IMG/VR virus record: IMGVR_UViG_3300046804_004848
Coordinates: 1 to 64,000 of that record
DNA length: 64,000 bases
Strand: one strand, 5' to 3'
Source of the DNA: a virus
The notes under the pieces are model-generated. The model did no database searches, had not been told where the DNA came from, and saw only the letters and a list, made by a program, of their open reading frames with translations. The position numbers and the translations under genes are program-made. Below are positions 29,749-38,956 of the stretch, piece by piece. Each line of letters opens with the position of its first letter. The stretch's first letter is position 1.

Positions 29749-30186
29749 TTACCAAGCACGACAAGACCAATAACGTGCTTTCCAACGTGGGCCTGGGTTT
29801 TCGCAGTGGTGTCTTGCTCTAAATGATTTTCTACGCTTAGGGTTAGATTTTTTAATCTTCATTTTTTTGTCGCCAAAGTTTACTTTGACCACATTGCCTT
29901 TTGGTCCTTTCACATAGACCTTAGATTTTTTGACATCTCCTGCCATAGGTTTACCAAGTGGTACTTCACGTCCTTGATACTTTGCTTCTTCCATATCCTC
30001 AGACTCATGTAAAGATTGTTTGACATACTGCATTATATGCAACAATGTTTGGGCATCAGCATGAATAACGACACCATCTTCAAGCACCTGAGATACGGTA
30101 GTTTCAACTAGAATTTCACCTAATTCAAGGTCAAATGCGTCACCTTCACGTATCTCATCATCTACTGCAATGTCCCAAATTTTCAT
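29749..30186 (-). CDS. Conserved phage protein with C-terminal RARHxCxNPG motif
   Basis: 145 aa. N-terminal acidic part, then KKSKVYVKGPKGNVVKVNFG and a basic end KSFRARHHCENPGPRWKARY that closes with SCRAW. This C-terminal module recurs in T4-like aquatic phages and is probably a virion or head-maturation protein; its role is unknown to me. Confidence 0.75.
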   Translation of the reverse strand: MKIWDIAVDDEIREGDAFDLELGEILVETTVSQVLEDGVVIHADAQTLLHIMQYVKQSLHESEDMEEAKYQGREVPLGKPMAGDVKKSKVYVKGPKGNVVKVNFGDKKMKIKKSNPKRRKSFRARHHCENPGPRWKARYWSCRAW

Positions 30187-30218
30187 AGCTAACCTCTTGG
30201 CAATATCTAATATTTATC

Positions 30219-30587
30219 TTATTTTTCAGATTTAGCTTCTTTGTCACGCTGTGCATCTTTTTCTTTTTGAGCAGCATTTGTTGCATTTGCTTGTTGAGCA
30301 CCTGCTAATGCTGCCTCACGTCCTGTTCCTGCTAACATAATACCTGACAATGTACCGCATAAAAAAGTAGCTACAGGAATAATTAATTCAAAAAATTTAT
30401 TATCAATTGGACTGATTGCGTCTAAAGGTTGTGTTACAAACATTATACTATAAAGTACAGTAAACACAATACCAATTAATGTTAATGCTAAACAACTACC
30501 TATGAATACTTTTAAACGAACCATTAGTTCAGTTTCAGTATAACGCTCACCGTTTTTGCTTACTTTTTGTGAATCCATATCGTTCAT
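30219..30587 (-). CDS. Two-helix membrane protein
   Basis: 122 aa with hydrophobic segments CLALTLIGIVFTVLYSIMF and FFELIIPVATFLCGTLSGIML, then an Ala/Lys-rich tail. A GATAAATATT late element lies upstream of the neighbouring gene, and the start overlaps the lipoprotein stop. Holin-like topology; not proven. Confidence 0.62.
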   Translation of the reverse strand: MNDMDSQKVSKNGERYTETELMVRLKVFIGSCLALTLIGIVFTVLYSIMFVTQPLDAISPIDNKFFELIIPVATFLCGTLSGIMLAGTGREAALAGAQQANATNAAQKEKDAQRDKEAKSEK

Positions 30588-30769
30588 TTTTTACACTCCA
30601 CAACTTTTTTATTGAAAATTTGTTCGGGGCAATCATGGTTAACTTCACACACAGGTTTAGTACATCTCTCTGTACCCCAATTAGCAGGATCTTGGCAAGG
30701 GTAACGATAACGTGCCTCGCATCCTACTAACCCCAATGAAAATAATAGTATTGTTATTATTTTAGTCAT
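30584..30769 (-). CDS. Small lipoprotein
   Basis: 61 aa with a signal peptide and lipobox LVGC (Cys 17). The mature part is Cys-rich (YPCQDPANWGTERCTKPVC, CPEQIF). Could be an outer-membrane spanin, given the nearby membrane and lysin genes, or a superinfection-exclusion lipoprotein. Confidence 0.68.
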   Translation of the reverse strand: MTKIITILLFSLGLVGCEARYRYPCQDPANWGTERCTKPVCEVNHDCPEQIFNKKVVECKK

Positions 30770-31142
30770 ATTTTTTCCATCTTGGTGAATCTTTTTGTTT
30801 TACTTCTAACTCTTGTTCTTTTGTTTCTTTTGAGTTACTTATATACTTATCAATTAATGCGTTTCCAACCCATGCTGCCATATATCCTGCAAAATACCAT
30901 TCACTAAATCTTTCTTCTACGATAAGATAGACAAAACCCCATGTTGATACAATCCATGCACCAAATCTTACAAATTTCTTTTCATCAATTCTATTATTTG
31001 TACATATAAGATCTTTTAAATCAATATTACTTTTACTGTCTCTGTGCCATACATACAAAATAAAAACAAGAAAAAATACAACTAAAGCTAATATGCCATT
31101 CAGCCCTAATTGTACTTTGTTAATTTCTGTCCAATTAATCAT
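30762..31142 (-). CDS. Three-helix membrane protein
   Basis: 126 aa. GILALVVFFLVFILYVW, FGAWIVSTWGFVYLIV and YFAGYMAAWVGNALID are hydrophobic. This membrane family recurs in T4-like aquatic phages; a holin role is possible. Overlaps the lipoprotein start by eight bases. Confidence 0.65.
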   Translation of the reverse strand: MINWTEINKVQLGLNGILALVVFFLVFILYVWHRDSKSNIDLKDLICTNNRIDEKKFVRFGAWIVSTWGFVYLIVEERFSEWYFAGYMAAWVGNALIDKYISNSKETKEQELEVKQKDSPRWKKYD

Positions 31143-31147
31143 AATAC

Positions 31148-31161
31148 TATAAATATTTATT
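31148..31161. promoter_or_regulatory. Overlapping divergent late promoters
   Basis: Plus-strand TATAAATA (31148-31155) and minus-strand AATAAATA (31154-31161) overlap by two bases, 18-23 bases from the divergent starts at 31179 and 31142. Confidence 0.65.
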
Positions 31162-31178
31162 AAAATTAGGGATCTCTC

Positions 31179-31610
31179 ATGCCAAGAAAGCTACAACAAC
31201 CACAAATTCAACTGAGTAATACGCAAAAAATTATACTATGGCTTCATTCAAAACCAATCTATACAACGATATTAATACTTTGTTTTGTTGCTGTGTTTTT
31301 ATTAGTTATTTTATCAACTAAGTCATCCCCTAAAGAAACCATTACAGAAAGTATTCCAAAAAATGTTACAGTGAATGAATTAAATGTATTAATTGAACAA
31401 CTTGAAAAGCAAAATATTTCAATACAAAAATTAGAAGCACAAAATAGTAGTCTTGAAAACAGTGTAAAATTACTTGAAAAAAGACTACAAGCAAACACAG
31501 ATGTTTTAAAACGATTTTGTGAGTACATTGTAGTTATTACAGTAGATAAAAAAATTATTCCTAGACAGTGTTTGGTTGATTACAAATGGGTTAAAGAAGA
31601 AGGTCAGTAG
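31179..31610 (+). CDS. Membrane-anchored coiled-coil protein
   Basis: 143 aa: one transmembrane helix (TTILILCFVAVFLLVILS), a coiled coil (LEQLEKQNISIQKLEAQNSS), and a C-terminal segment with two Cys. Type II membrane topology; possibly a spanin-like protein. Confidence 0.65.
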   Translation: MPRKLQQPQIQLSNTQKIILWLHSKPIYTTILILCFVAVFLLVILSTKSSPKETITESIPKNVTVNELNVLIEQLEKQNISIQKLEAQNSSLENSVKLLEKRLQANTDVLKRFCEYIVVITVDKKIIPRQCLVDYKWVKEEGQ

Positions 31611-31653
31611 TTAATTATGTTATTTTGGTTAAAAATGACCTGATAAATATGAA

Positions 31654-32883
31654 ATGGATACAAAACTAGCTACTATTATATGCAGTGATGTGATTGGTTA
31701 TAGTTCTCAAATGCAAAAGGATGAAGTGGGAACTTTAGCTAAGCTTGATGCATGTAGAGGAATTATTGATCCGCTAATTACATCTTTTAATGGACGTTTG
31801 TTTAACACAGGTGGTGATAGCATATTACTAGAATTTGCTAGTGCCGTTGATGCAGTAAAATTTTCTATAGAAATGCAAAACCAAATGCAAAAACTTAATA
31901 ATGGTTTAAGATGGCGCATTGGTATGCATATGGGTGAAGTATGGATTTATGGAACCAATCTAATGGGTGATGCAGTAAACTTGGCTGCACGTACGGAAAG
32001 TTTAGCTGACTATTGTGGTGTTACTATGACTGATATAGTTTACAAATTAGTATCACCTAAAATGAAAGATATAAAGTTTATTAGCAGAGGAAAACAAGAA
32101 TTTAAAAATGTTGACCCTATGGAAATATGGAGCGTGGTATTACCATACGCTGAACCTAACCCACATTTAAACAAAGAAACTAAAAAACAAGTTAGTGATA
32201 CAACTAAAAGTCATGCTGATTTAATAAGAGCAATCGTTAACGACCAAGCAGCACGAAACCGTAGTTTACAGGATGCTATGACGTTTAAACATGATGGTAA
32301 ATACTCACCTGCTACTCGCATTTTAATGTGGCGTGTTAGTAAAAATGACCACGTTGCTTTAGATGAACTCATTAATTTGTTACAAAAAAATATTGTACCC
32401 GCTGATTTAAAACCTTATGTACATGCAGTCTTTAGAGAGTTTTGTCAAAAAGTCAATAGTGACATTGCTATAAAAATAGCTCACTTAGTTCAACATGAAG
32501 CACGAAGTTTATCATTACAAATGCTTAAGCAAGCTGCAAAAGTAAGTGATCAAGCTAGTTATGAATTAGCTATGTTGATATTCAATGACCCACATAGTAG
32601 TAATACTGAAATAGAAAATGTTATTGGTGATTTAAAAGAAAGTGCAATGAAACGCAAGGTACCTGCTATGTTAAGCCTAGGTAAGTACTATTTGCAAATA
32701 AATGACAACAAAAATGCTTTTAGATGGTTGTATGCTGCTAGAGCAGAACATGATAAAGAAGCTCAAAAACTATTAGAAGATTTGACAAAAATTATAAGCA
32801 AATCAGATTTTAATAATTATAAAACAGATGGTGATGCATTAGTGGATGAAATTAAATTCATTGATGATAATAGAATGAGATAA
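31654..32883 (+). CDS. Class III nucleotide cyclase with helical-repeat C-terminus
   Basis: 409 aa. Residues 1-165 form an adenylate/guanylate cyclase domain: metal-binding D12 (CSDVIGYS) and D55 (NTGGDSILLEF), and MGDAVNLAAR with D106, N109 and R113 for base recognition and transition-state stabilisation. All catalytic positions appear intact. Residues 190-390 are helical and resemble TPR/Sel1 repeats (MLSLGKYYLQINDNKNAFRW), as in rhizobial-type cyclases. A TGATAAATATG late element precedes it. It could raise cAMP or another cyclic nucleotide in the host; product unknown. Confidence 0.85.
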   Translation: MDTKLATIICSDVIGYSSQMQKDEVGTLAKLDACRGIIDPLITSFNGRLFNTGGDSILLEFASAVDAVKFSIEMQNQMQKLNNGLRWRIGMHMGEVWIYGTNLMGDAVNLAARTESLADYCGVTMTDIVYKLVSPKMKDIKFISRGKQEFKNVDPMEIWSVVLPYAEPNPHLNKETKKQVSDTTKSHADLIRAIVNDQAARNRSLQDAMTFKHDGKYSPATRILMWRVSKNDHVALDELINLLQKNIVPADLKPYVHAVFREFCQKVNSDIAIKIAHLVQHEARSLSLQMLKQAAKVSDQASYELAMLIFNDPHSSNTEIENVIGDLKESAMKRKVPAMLSLGKYYLQINDNKNAFRWLYAARAEHDKEAQKLLEDLTKIISKSDFNNYKTDGDALVDEIKFIDDNRMR

Positions 32884-32896
32884 TTGTAATAGAAAC

Positions 32897-33133
32897 TTAC
32901 TTAGTTTTATTTTTAATCTTTAAATAAGTTTCTACTTTTTGATTTAAGCGAATAAGGTCATTATCAAGTATTCTAATTCTATCAATAAGTTCAACTAAAG
33001 TTTGATTAGCTTCACTAATAACAGGTTTTACTTCTTTAGTGACCCAATTCCAAACATACCATAATAAACCCATTAACCCAAATGCTGCAACAATTGGAAA
33101 CCCATATTTACTTATAAGTTCAGCGATATCCAT
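32897..33133 (-). CDS. Small membrane protein, holin-like family
   Basis: 78 aa: YGFPIVAAFGLMGLLWYVWNW is one membrane helix, followed by an amphipathic, coiled-coil end (LIDRIRILDNDLIRLNQKV). The same layout occurs in the gene at 33207, so the two are probably paralogues. Similar to BhlA/holin-like proteins of phages. Confidence 0.7.
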   Translation of the reverse strand: MDIAELISKYGFPIVAAFGLMGLLWYVWNWVTKEVKPVISEANQTLVELIDRIRILDNDLIRLNQKVETYLKIKNKTK

Positions 33134-33207
33134 AATTTTTCCAATTCAATAAGCATGGGGTGATCATAAGGTATATTTATAGCAGCAGCATGTAAAAGTT
33201 CTATCAT
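33112..33207 (-). CDS. Possible 31-aa peptide
   Basis: ATG 33207 overlaps the upstream stop as TAATG and the frame runs 31 codons into the next gene. Contains YDHPMLIELEKLW, which looks protein-like, but it also holds a TATAAATA late element for the gene at 33133. Real or chance cannot be decided here. Confidence 0.3.
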   Translation of the reverse strand: MIELLHAAAINIPYDHPMLIELEKLWISLNL

Positions 33208-33491
33208 TAGTCATTCCTTAAGTCTTTTCTGTCTGCTCTAGCTATTCTGTCATATTCAGGTTCAATTCCTAAAGCTACACTTACTTTTGAGTCTATTTGA
33301 ATGAGTTGATTATTCATAGTATCAATTCTACTATCTAATCTACCAATCATAGATTTCATACTAATGACGCTTGATGTAACTCCTGCTAATATAAACTTAA
33401 AAACTAAAAAAATGAAAAATCCTGCAATACATGCTCCTGCTATAGGAAATCCTAAATCAATAACATGGGTAATCCAATCAAATTCTTTCAT
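33207..33491 (-). CDS. Small membrane protein, paralogue of the 32897 gene
   Basis: 94 aa: LGFPIAGACIAGFFIFLVF membrane helix and a C-terminal amphipathic region (IGRLDSRIDTMNNQLIQIDS). Four-base overlap with the upstream coiled-coil gene. Confidence 0.68.
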   Translation of the reverse strand: MKEFDWITHVIDLGFPIAGACIAGFFIFLVFKFILAGVTSSVISMKSMIGRLDSRIDTMNNQLIQIDSKVSVALGIEPEYDRIARADRKDLRND

Positions 33492-34141
33492 TTGTTAGCC
33501 AATGGATTATCTAAAGCTTTTTTAAGATCATCATTAATTTTCTTATCTAATGCTTTTAACTTTGCATCCACCTCTTTATTATTAGCAGCAATTGCTTTGG
33601 TATTTTCCGCAGCCATACGATTAATTTCCTTTGTAGCTGCATTTATACTTGCATCAGCAGCTTTTTGTATATTTCGTACATCAGTCTTAACCTCCGCAAC
33701 TGTTCTATCAACTTCACGTTGTTGTTCTTTATTTCTACGTTCAACATCTTCTACAGTTTTCTCAATACGACGAAGATCATTTTTCAAATCATTCTTAATA
33801 TCTCGTGTATATTCTGCAGTTTTATCACTACCTTCTTGCACAGCTTTTTGAGTTTTATTGGCATTTTCTTCAATTAATGACAATCGTTTATCAAACTCTG
33901 TAAGATCAGGTGCAACATATTCAGCAATCTTTTTCTTCATACCGACATAATCTTTGTATACTTCAAAAGCACCATATAATCCACCTAACAATGATGAAAC
34001 TAAAGTAAATGCAACCATTAGTTTAGCAGGTGTAAATTCATACCCACCAATACTAATAACGGTATCTTTACTAGCATACTTTTTTGCAGCAGCTTCTAAA
34101 TCATCAACCTTTTTGTTTAAATCAACTTTTTCTTCTGACAT
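33488..34141 (-). CDS. Membrane protein with long coiled coil
   Basis: 217 aa. One membrane helix (AKLMVAFTLVSSLLGGLYGA, residues about 39-58), then about 150 residues of charged heptads (VEDVERRNKEQQREVDRTV). Comparable proteins occur in T4-like aquatic phages without known role; Rz-type spanin or tail tape accessory are options. Confidence 0.7.
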   Translation of the reverse strand: MSEEKVDLNKKVDDLEAAAKKYASKDTVISIGGYEFTPAKLMVAFTLVSSLLGGLYGAFEVYKDYVGMKKKIAEYVAPDLTEFDKRLSLIEENANKTQKAVQEGSDKTAEYTRDIKNDLKNDLRRIEKTVEDVERRNKEQQREVDRTVAEVKTDVRNIQKAADASINAATKEINRMAAENTKAIAANNKEVDAKLKALDKKINDDLKKALDNPLANK

Positions 34142-34152
34142 TTTTACTTCCT

Positions 34153-34392
34153 TTAATGTTTTGTAGCAAACCTACTTGATAGTAATTCACGCATCAAGTT
34201 TAATTCTTCTTGATTTTGTATTACTATTTCTTCATCTAAATCATCTTCATCTTCCCAAATATACTGTGGAATTCGTAAGAACATATAGATATCTTTCCAT
34301 GTGGTAGTCACACCTTGTTGATAGCATAACTTAATGACATTAAATATTGCATCAGATACATACTCAGCTATACTTCCAAAATGTGTTTTCAT
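34153..34392 (-). CDS. Hypothetical protein
   Basis: 79 aa from ATG 34392 with AGGAAATA upstream; the frame extends upstream but would overlap the neighbouring gene end. Helical first half (GSIAEYVSDAIFNVIKLCYQ), acidic second half. Not recognised. Confidence 0.65.
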   Translation of the reverse strand: MKTHFGSIAEYVSDAIFNVIKLCYQQGVTTTWKDIYMFLRIPQYIWEDEDDLDEEIVIQNQEELNLMRELLSSRFATKH

Positions 34393-34393
34393 G

Positions 34394-36853
34394 TTATTTC
34401 CTGTACTGTTGGTCAACCATTTCCTGATGTAAACGGTCACTTCCTAGTTGTCGTAGCGCACGTAAGTTGTCAACAGTTTTTTGATTACGATAAATTTCTT
34501 TTGGTGCATAAAATGCTACATCTTTTAAAGCAACACTGTACGCATTAAATCCTACAGGAGTTATAGCAATGTTGTTTATTGATACTCCCCCTGCTGCATC
34601 ATTATCTTGAACGTTTGTTTTAACAGTTTGTGTTGTTGTATTTTGTGTTGTATTTTCAAACGCAGTTGGTCGCTGTTCAACAATTTGATTTATTGGATTA
34701 TTACGGTCTGTTAAAAAATTAGAACTTACTGTAGGATTATCAACTTGTGTAACAGGCATAACTGTCGTCATACCAAAATTTCTTGTTTGTTGTTCTAAAA
34801 CACTTTGCGTATTAGGAGCAAGAACAAAATCATTACTCAATAAGGTTCTTTCTTGTTGCTGAAAAGAATTTTGTTTTGTATCAATTGATGCATTTTGGCT
34901 TGGGGGTTGATACAATGTTGCACTCGTGCTTGATATTTGATTTTGTATGTTTGGTGGTAATATAGGATTAAATGCTTGTATTCCTAAATTATTAACCTGC
35001 ATAGCATTAAATTGAACTATTGCAACAGTTGATGTAGAAGATGATACATTATCTGTTTGTGTATTAGTACTATTAACTGTTCTTTGTTGTATAGCAGCAG
35101 TTACCACGCTTGTATTAGCAGGTTGTGTTCCAAATCCCATCATATTATTTTGTCTTGAGGTATCATTAGCGAAAATTTGATTAGCATTTTCTGACCCATC
35201 AGCACTAGCACTACTTTTTTCTGCAGCATCTTTTGCAATGTTTTCTGCTTGACGTAAACTTGATATTGCTGCAATATTTGCCCCTTCTATAGCACTTTTA
35301 CTTGCTTGATTAGCTATTGTACTTTCACGCTCTTGGTTTTTACTGACTAAGTTTAATGCAAAATTAGTATTTTCATTGCTTGTTGTCATTGGTTTAGATG
35401 TTACTCCACTTAAGTTACTATTTGTTGACTGTGTAGAATTAGAATTAATTGTAACTGTTGGTTTTGCTAATTCTGTATTTTCTGCGGTAGTAACTGTAAC
35501 TGTAGGGGATGTAGTTGTTACATTGTTAACAGTTGTAGTTATATTACTTGTAGGTGTAGAGGTGACACTTGCTACAGTTGTTGCTAACTGTGCATCTTGT
35601 ATCGCCTTTACTTCGGATGCTATTCGTTTAATTTCTGCATTAAAATTTGAACAATTTGGACTATATAATGGCTGCGTATAGCAAGGATCAGGTGTCCATA
35701 TAGGTCTTGTCCATCCCGCAAATGCAAAATTATTCCATACACTATCTGACCACCATTGTACAGAACCCATGTCTAACGTATTTCTTGATTCATTAAATAA
35801 TACTCGGTTATAATAACTTCCACCTGTATTATTACCTTGACGATATTGTTTGTCGGAAATCAATATATTATTATTTTTATCAGTAACTCTAAAGTTAATA
35901 TTTCCCCCACCATCTGTTCTCCAATCTGTACACCAAAATAAAAAACTTGCATAACAAGAACCGTAGTTATACCAATTAAAACCATATTCATAACCATGTA
36001 ATTGCACACCACCACCTATGTGTGGCAATGAAGTTGCTATATTGTAACTATTAAAAAATAATGGACTTTGTGCATTTTGAATGATATTGTTAAAGCCTGG
36101 GCAGTTGGGGTTAAAAGCAGGATTTAATATACATGGGTCTACGCTGTAATTTGCACGAATGTAAGCATCCTTTACTTGTGGTCCATAACACGTGCTGCCT
36201 AAACAAGCCCAACCACCTGCATCTTGCCCTATAATTCCCATATTAACTGAACCTGCTTGGAATAAAGGTTTAGCACCTGCAAAGGTATAAGTTACTGCTA
36301 ATGTTTGCCAATTAGGATTGTATGCAGGATTACCATCTGTCATATTTTTTAATCCTAGTTGATGTACAATAAAATCGTTTTGCCCTGATGCAGGGTAGTA
36401 TCCTATTTCTACTCTAAGATTGTCTTGTACAGGATTAGCAGGAGCAGCATTTTGGCTAGTTCCATCGCAATTTGTTCCTATACTATTTGCACAAGGGAAA
36501 CTATATTTTAAACCATAACTAAATCCTGTTACAAAAACTGCATTGCTATTTAAATAACCATGTGATAAATTGGATAGACTTACACCTGCTACACCTAATT
36601 CTTCCTTTATATAACTAAATGTATATCCATTTGTTGGGTCAAATGAACCTAGTGGTGAAGCATTAGGCACCCAAGCAGGACTTCCCGATGAACTACTCCA
36701 TCCACCACTAGTTTTTAAACTACTATCAAATGGTATTAAATTTCCTGATGTTAAATCAACACTGTATCCACTTGGTGTATTAGGTGATGTTTGCCCATAA
36801 CAAGTGGATATAGTTATAGAAAATAAGAAAAACGATATTATTTTTTTAACCAT
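34394..36853 (-). CDS. Large secreted protein, Ser/Thr/Asn-rich
   Basis: 819 aa with a Sec signal peptide (KKIISFFLFSITISTCYG). Residues about 20-400 are beta-rich with several Cys pairs (DPCILNPAFNPNCPGF, DPCYTQPLYSPNCSNF form a repeated motif). The rest is low-complexity Thr/Asn/Gln. Its start overlaps the stop of the next secreted protein gene, so both are made together. A phage gene exporting such a protein is unusual; it may form an extracellular or outer-surface structure. Confidence 0.78.
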   Translation of the reverse strand: MVKKIISFFLFSITISTCYGQTSPNTPSGYSVDLTSGNLIPFDSSLKTSGGWSSSSGSPAWVPNASPLGSFDPTNGYTFSYIKEELGVAGVSLSNLSHGYLNSNAVFVTGFSYGLKYSFPCANSIGTNCDGTSQNAAPANPVQDNLRVEIGYYPASGQNDFIVHQLGLKNMTDGNPAYNPNWQTLAVTYTFAGAKPLFQAGSVNMGIIGQDAGGWACLGSTCYGPQVKDAYIRANYSVDPCILNPAFNPNCPGFNNIIQNAQSPLFFNSYNIATSLPHIGGGVQLHGYEYGFNWYNYGSCYASFLFWCTDWRTDGGGNINFRVTDKNNNILISDKQYRQGNNTGGSYYNRVLFNESRNTLDMGSVQWWSDSVWNNFAFAGWTRPIWTPDPCYTQPLYSPNCSNFNAEIKRIASEVKAIQDAQLATTVASVTSTPTSNITTTVNNVTTTSPTVTVTTAENTELAKPTVTINSNSTQSTNSNLSGVTSKPMTTSNENTNFALNLVSKNQERESTIANQASKSAIEGANIAAISSLRQAENIAKDAAEKSSASADGSENANQIFANDTSRQNNMMGFGTQPANTSVVTAAIQQRTVNSTNTQTDNVSSSTSTVAIVQFNAMQVNNLGIQAFNPILPPNIQNQISSTSATLYQPPSQNASIDTKQNSFQQQERTLLSNDFVLAPNTQSVLEQQTRNFGMTTVMPVTQVDNPTVSSNFLTDRNNPINQIVEQRPTAFENTTQNTTTQTVKTNVQDNDAAGGVSINNIAITPVGFNAYSVALKDVAFYAPKEIYRNQKTVDNLRALRQLGSDRLHQEMVDQQYRK

Positions 36854-38189
36854 TTTCTTTCACATGTTTTGGCATTTTGTCAGGATTCTTTAACCAAGCT
36901 TCTTTGGCTTGCTCGCCAATCAATCCTTCGTATGGGCATGGTGTACCTGCCATAAGCATTGCATCAAATACTCTACGGTCTTGGCACATGGTAGCAACAG
37001 CAGCTACTTTCATGCCCATGTCATACAATGTTTTGCTTAATTTTAAACGTTCACAATTCATATCACGTTGCGTTCCACCTAGTGACATACCAAACAATTG
37101 TGTTTGTACAGCACCACTTGCTCCTGTAGTACACAAATCAGGAGAACCACCACTCATCATTGATGGAGCAATAGCTGTAGGTGGTGGTTGTATAACTTTT
37201 TGCGTAATTGTTGTGTCATTAATATTACGGTTAGTCATATCACCTGTTTGAATATTTTGATTTACCGCAGTGCTACTGTTTTGATTTACATTAGTATTAG
37301 TTGAGGTAGCAGTGGATTGATTAATATTACGATTAGTCATATCTCCCGTTTGAATATTGTTATTCGTAGTAGTTGCTGTCGTAGTATTAATATTACGATT
37401 GGTCATATCTCCTGTTTGAACATTGTTATTATTATTAGTACTTGTGGATGTACTTGCATTGTTGTTATTGTATGTCATTGTGCCTGTATTAATATTGTTA
37501 TTAGTATTAAGACTTGTAGAATTGTTTACATTTGTGCTTGTGCTTGTAGAAGTATTAATATTACGATTAGTCATGTCTCCTGTTTGAATATTGTTATTAG
37601 TGCTTGTGGATGTGCTTACATTGTTGTTATTGTAGGTAACAGAACCTGACATAATATTTCTATTAGTATTATCAGCGGTAGATGTACTTTGATTAATATT
37701 AGTAATTTGTCCTGATTGTACATTATAATTTGTATTTGTATTTGATGACGTACTTGTACTTGCGTTATTATTATTGTAAGTCATTGTACCACTGTTAACA
37801 TTATTGTTATTATATGTTACTGAACCACTCATAACATTATTGTTATTGTTAGTTACTGTGCCACTTTGAACATTGTTGTTTGTATTAACACTAGTGCTTG
37901 TGCTTGTACTCGTATTTTGATTTACGTTGGTATTAACACTATTACTATTCACAGTGCTATTATTTGTGTTAGTGCTTGTAGATGTACTAACATTATTCGT
38001 AGTTACAGAGCTTGTACTGTTGGATGTTGAATTAGTATCAACTAAACTTTTTGAGTCATATCCTCCTTGGTTAAGTGGAGTGGTAGTGCTTGTAGTTGTA
38101 CCATTGGTGGTGCTTTGTGTGCTAGTATTTTGTGCAAATACCGTAGACATGAATAAAGCTGACCAAAGGATTATTATTATTTTTTTCAT
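36846..38189 (-). CDS. Secreted protein with curlin-like Asn/Ser/Thr repeats
   Basis: 447 aa with a Sec signal peptide (IIIILWSALFMSTVFA). Residues about 30-330 are imperfect repeats such as NNIQTGDMTNRNIN and VMSGSVTYNNNNV, seven or more copies each, a composition reminiscent of amyloid fibre proteins. The C-terminal about 100 residues form a Cys-containing domain (DLCTTGASG, MNCERLKLSK, ATMCQDRR, TPCPYEG). AAGGAATCG site upstream. Function unknown; translationally coupled to the 819-aa protein. Confidence 0.75.
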   Translation of the reverse strand: MKKIIIILWSALFMSTVFAQNTSTQSTTNGTTTSTTTPLNQGGYDSKSLVDTNSTSNSTSSVTTNNVSTSTSTNTNNSTVNSNSVNTNVNQNTSTSTSTSVNTNNNVQSGTVTNNNNNVMSGSVTYNNNNVNSGTMTYNNNNASTSTSSNTNTNYNVQSGQITNINQSTSTADNTNRNIMSGSVTYNNNNVSTSTSTNNNIQTGDMTNRNINTSTSTSTNVNNSTSLNTNNNINTGTMTYNNNNASTSTSTNNNNNVQTGDMTNRNINTTTATTTNNNIQTGDMTNRNINQSTATSTNTNVNQNSSTAVNQNIQTGDMTNRNINDTTITQKVIQPPPTAIAPSMMSGGSPDLCTTGASGAVQTQLFGMSLGGTQRDMNCERLKLSKTLYDMGMKVAAVATMCQDRRVFDAMLMAGTPCPYEGLIGEQAKEAWLKNPDKMPKHVKENG

Positions 38190-38274
38190 TTGCGATTCCT
38201 TTTGTACGGTCTATAGTATTTAGGTGCTAATATGGACTAAATACTATGGTAGTTTTTAACAAAGGGGGCTAAAA

Positions 38275-38403
38275 ATGCTAGAAATGATTATATGCCTTGC
38301 AATTGGTGCATTTATTGGATGGAATTTTCCACAACCACCTTGGGCTAAAGTAGTTCAAGAAAAAATAATGAATATGTTTAACAAAGGAAAAACACATGAG
38401 TGA
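38275..38403 (+). CDS. 42-aa membrane-associated protein
   Basis: ATG 38275 with AAGGGGG upstream. MLEMIICLAIGAFIGWNFPQ is a membrane helix followed by PPWAK and an amphipathic end. It overlaps the next gene start by eight bases. Similar tiny proteins accompany DUF4337-type genes in phages. Confidence 0.65.
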   Translation: MLEMIICLAIGAFIGWNFPQPPWAKVVQEKIMNMFNKGKTHE

Positions 38404-38926
38404 ACAAAAAACTGAAGTAAAACCTTTATCTAGAAGTGAAAAAGAAGCTAAAATCAAAGACAAGGCAGGATTTGTTATTGTATTTTTAGCAGCTATTTTA
38501 GCCATTAATACAATGTTAGGTGGTAGTAATAGTAGTAAAATTCAAAACAATACGATACAAGCTAACAATATGTGGGCATGGTATCAAGCTAAAAACGTAC
38601 GTGGTGTATTGTATGAAATCAATGCAGCAGAAACTCAAATTCCTGCTAACAAAGAAAAGTTTTTAGCTGAAGCACAACGTATGACTGATGACAAAAAAGA
38701 GATCATGGAAAAAGCTAAAGCACTAGAAGCAGAGCGTGATGCAGCAAAACAAAAGTCTCCATGGTTTACATGGGGTGGTAGCACATTACAAATTGCGATT
38801 GTGCTATTAACTGCAAGTATTTTAGCAGTAAGTATGCCCATGTTTTGGATTAGTTTAGTAGTTGGTATATTCGGTAGCTTATTTGTAAGTCAAGCTATTT
38901 GGATGTGGATACCATTTTTAGCTTAA
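38396..38926 (+). CDS. DUF4337 membrane protein
   Basis: 176 aa with an N-terminal membrane helix (FVIVFLAAILAINTML), a central helix beginning ANNMWAWYQAKNVRG, typical of DUF4337, and two C-terminal hydrophobic segments. DUF4337 proteins are widespread in bacteria and phages; function unknown. Followed by a terminator shared with the convergent tail gene. Confidence 0.8.
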   Translation: MSEQKTEVKPLSRSEKEAKIKDKAGFVIVFLAAILAINTMLGGSNSSKIQNNTIQANNMWAWYQAKNVRGVLYEINAAETQIPANKEKFLAEAQRMTDDKKEIMEKAKALEAERDAAKQKSPWFTWGGSTLQIAIVLLTASILAVSMPMFWISLVVGIFGSLFVSQAIWMWIPFLA

Positions 38927-38930
38927 TAAG

Positions 38931-38956
38931 AAAAGCCTCTTAGGAGGCTTTTTTTA
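38931..38956. terminator. Bidirectional terminator
   Basis: AAGCCTC/GAGGCTT with TTAG loop, T run on the plus side and A run on the other, between convergent genes. Confidence 0.9.

Noticed and set aside
33665-34166. Plus-strand frames rich in Phe, Ile and Ser opposite the coiled-coil gene
   Set aside because: Typical antisense frames of Lys/Glu-rich coding sequence.
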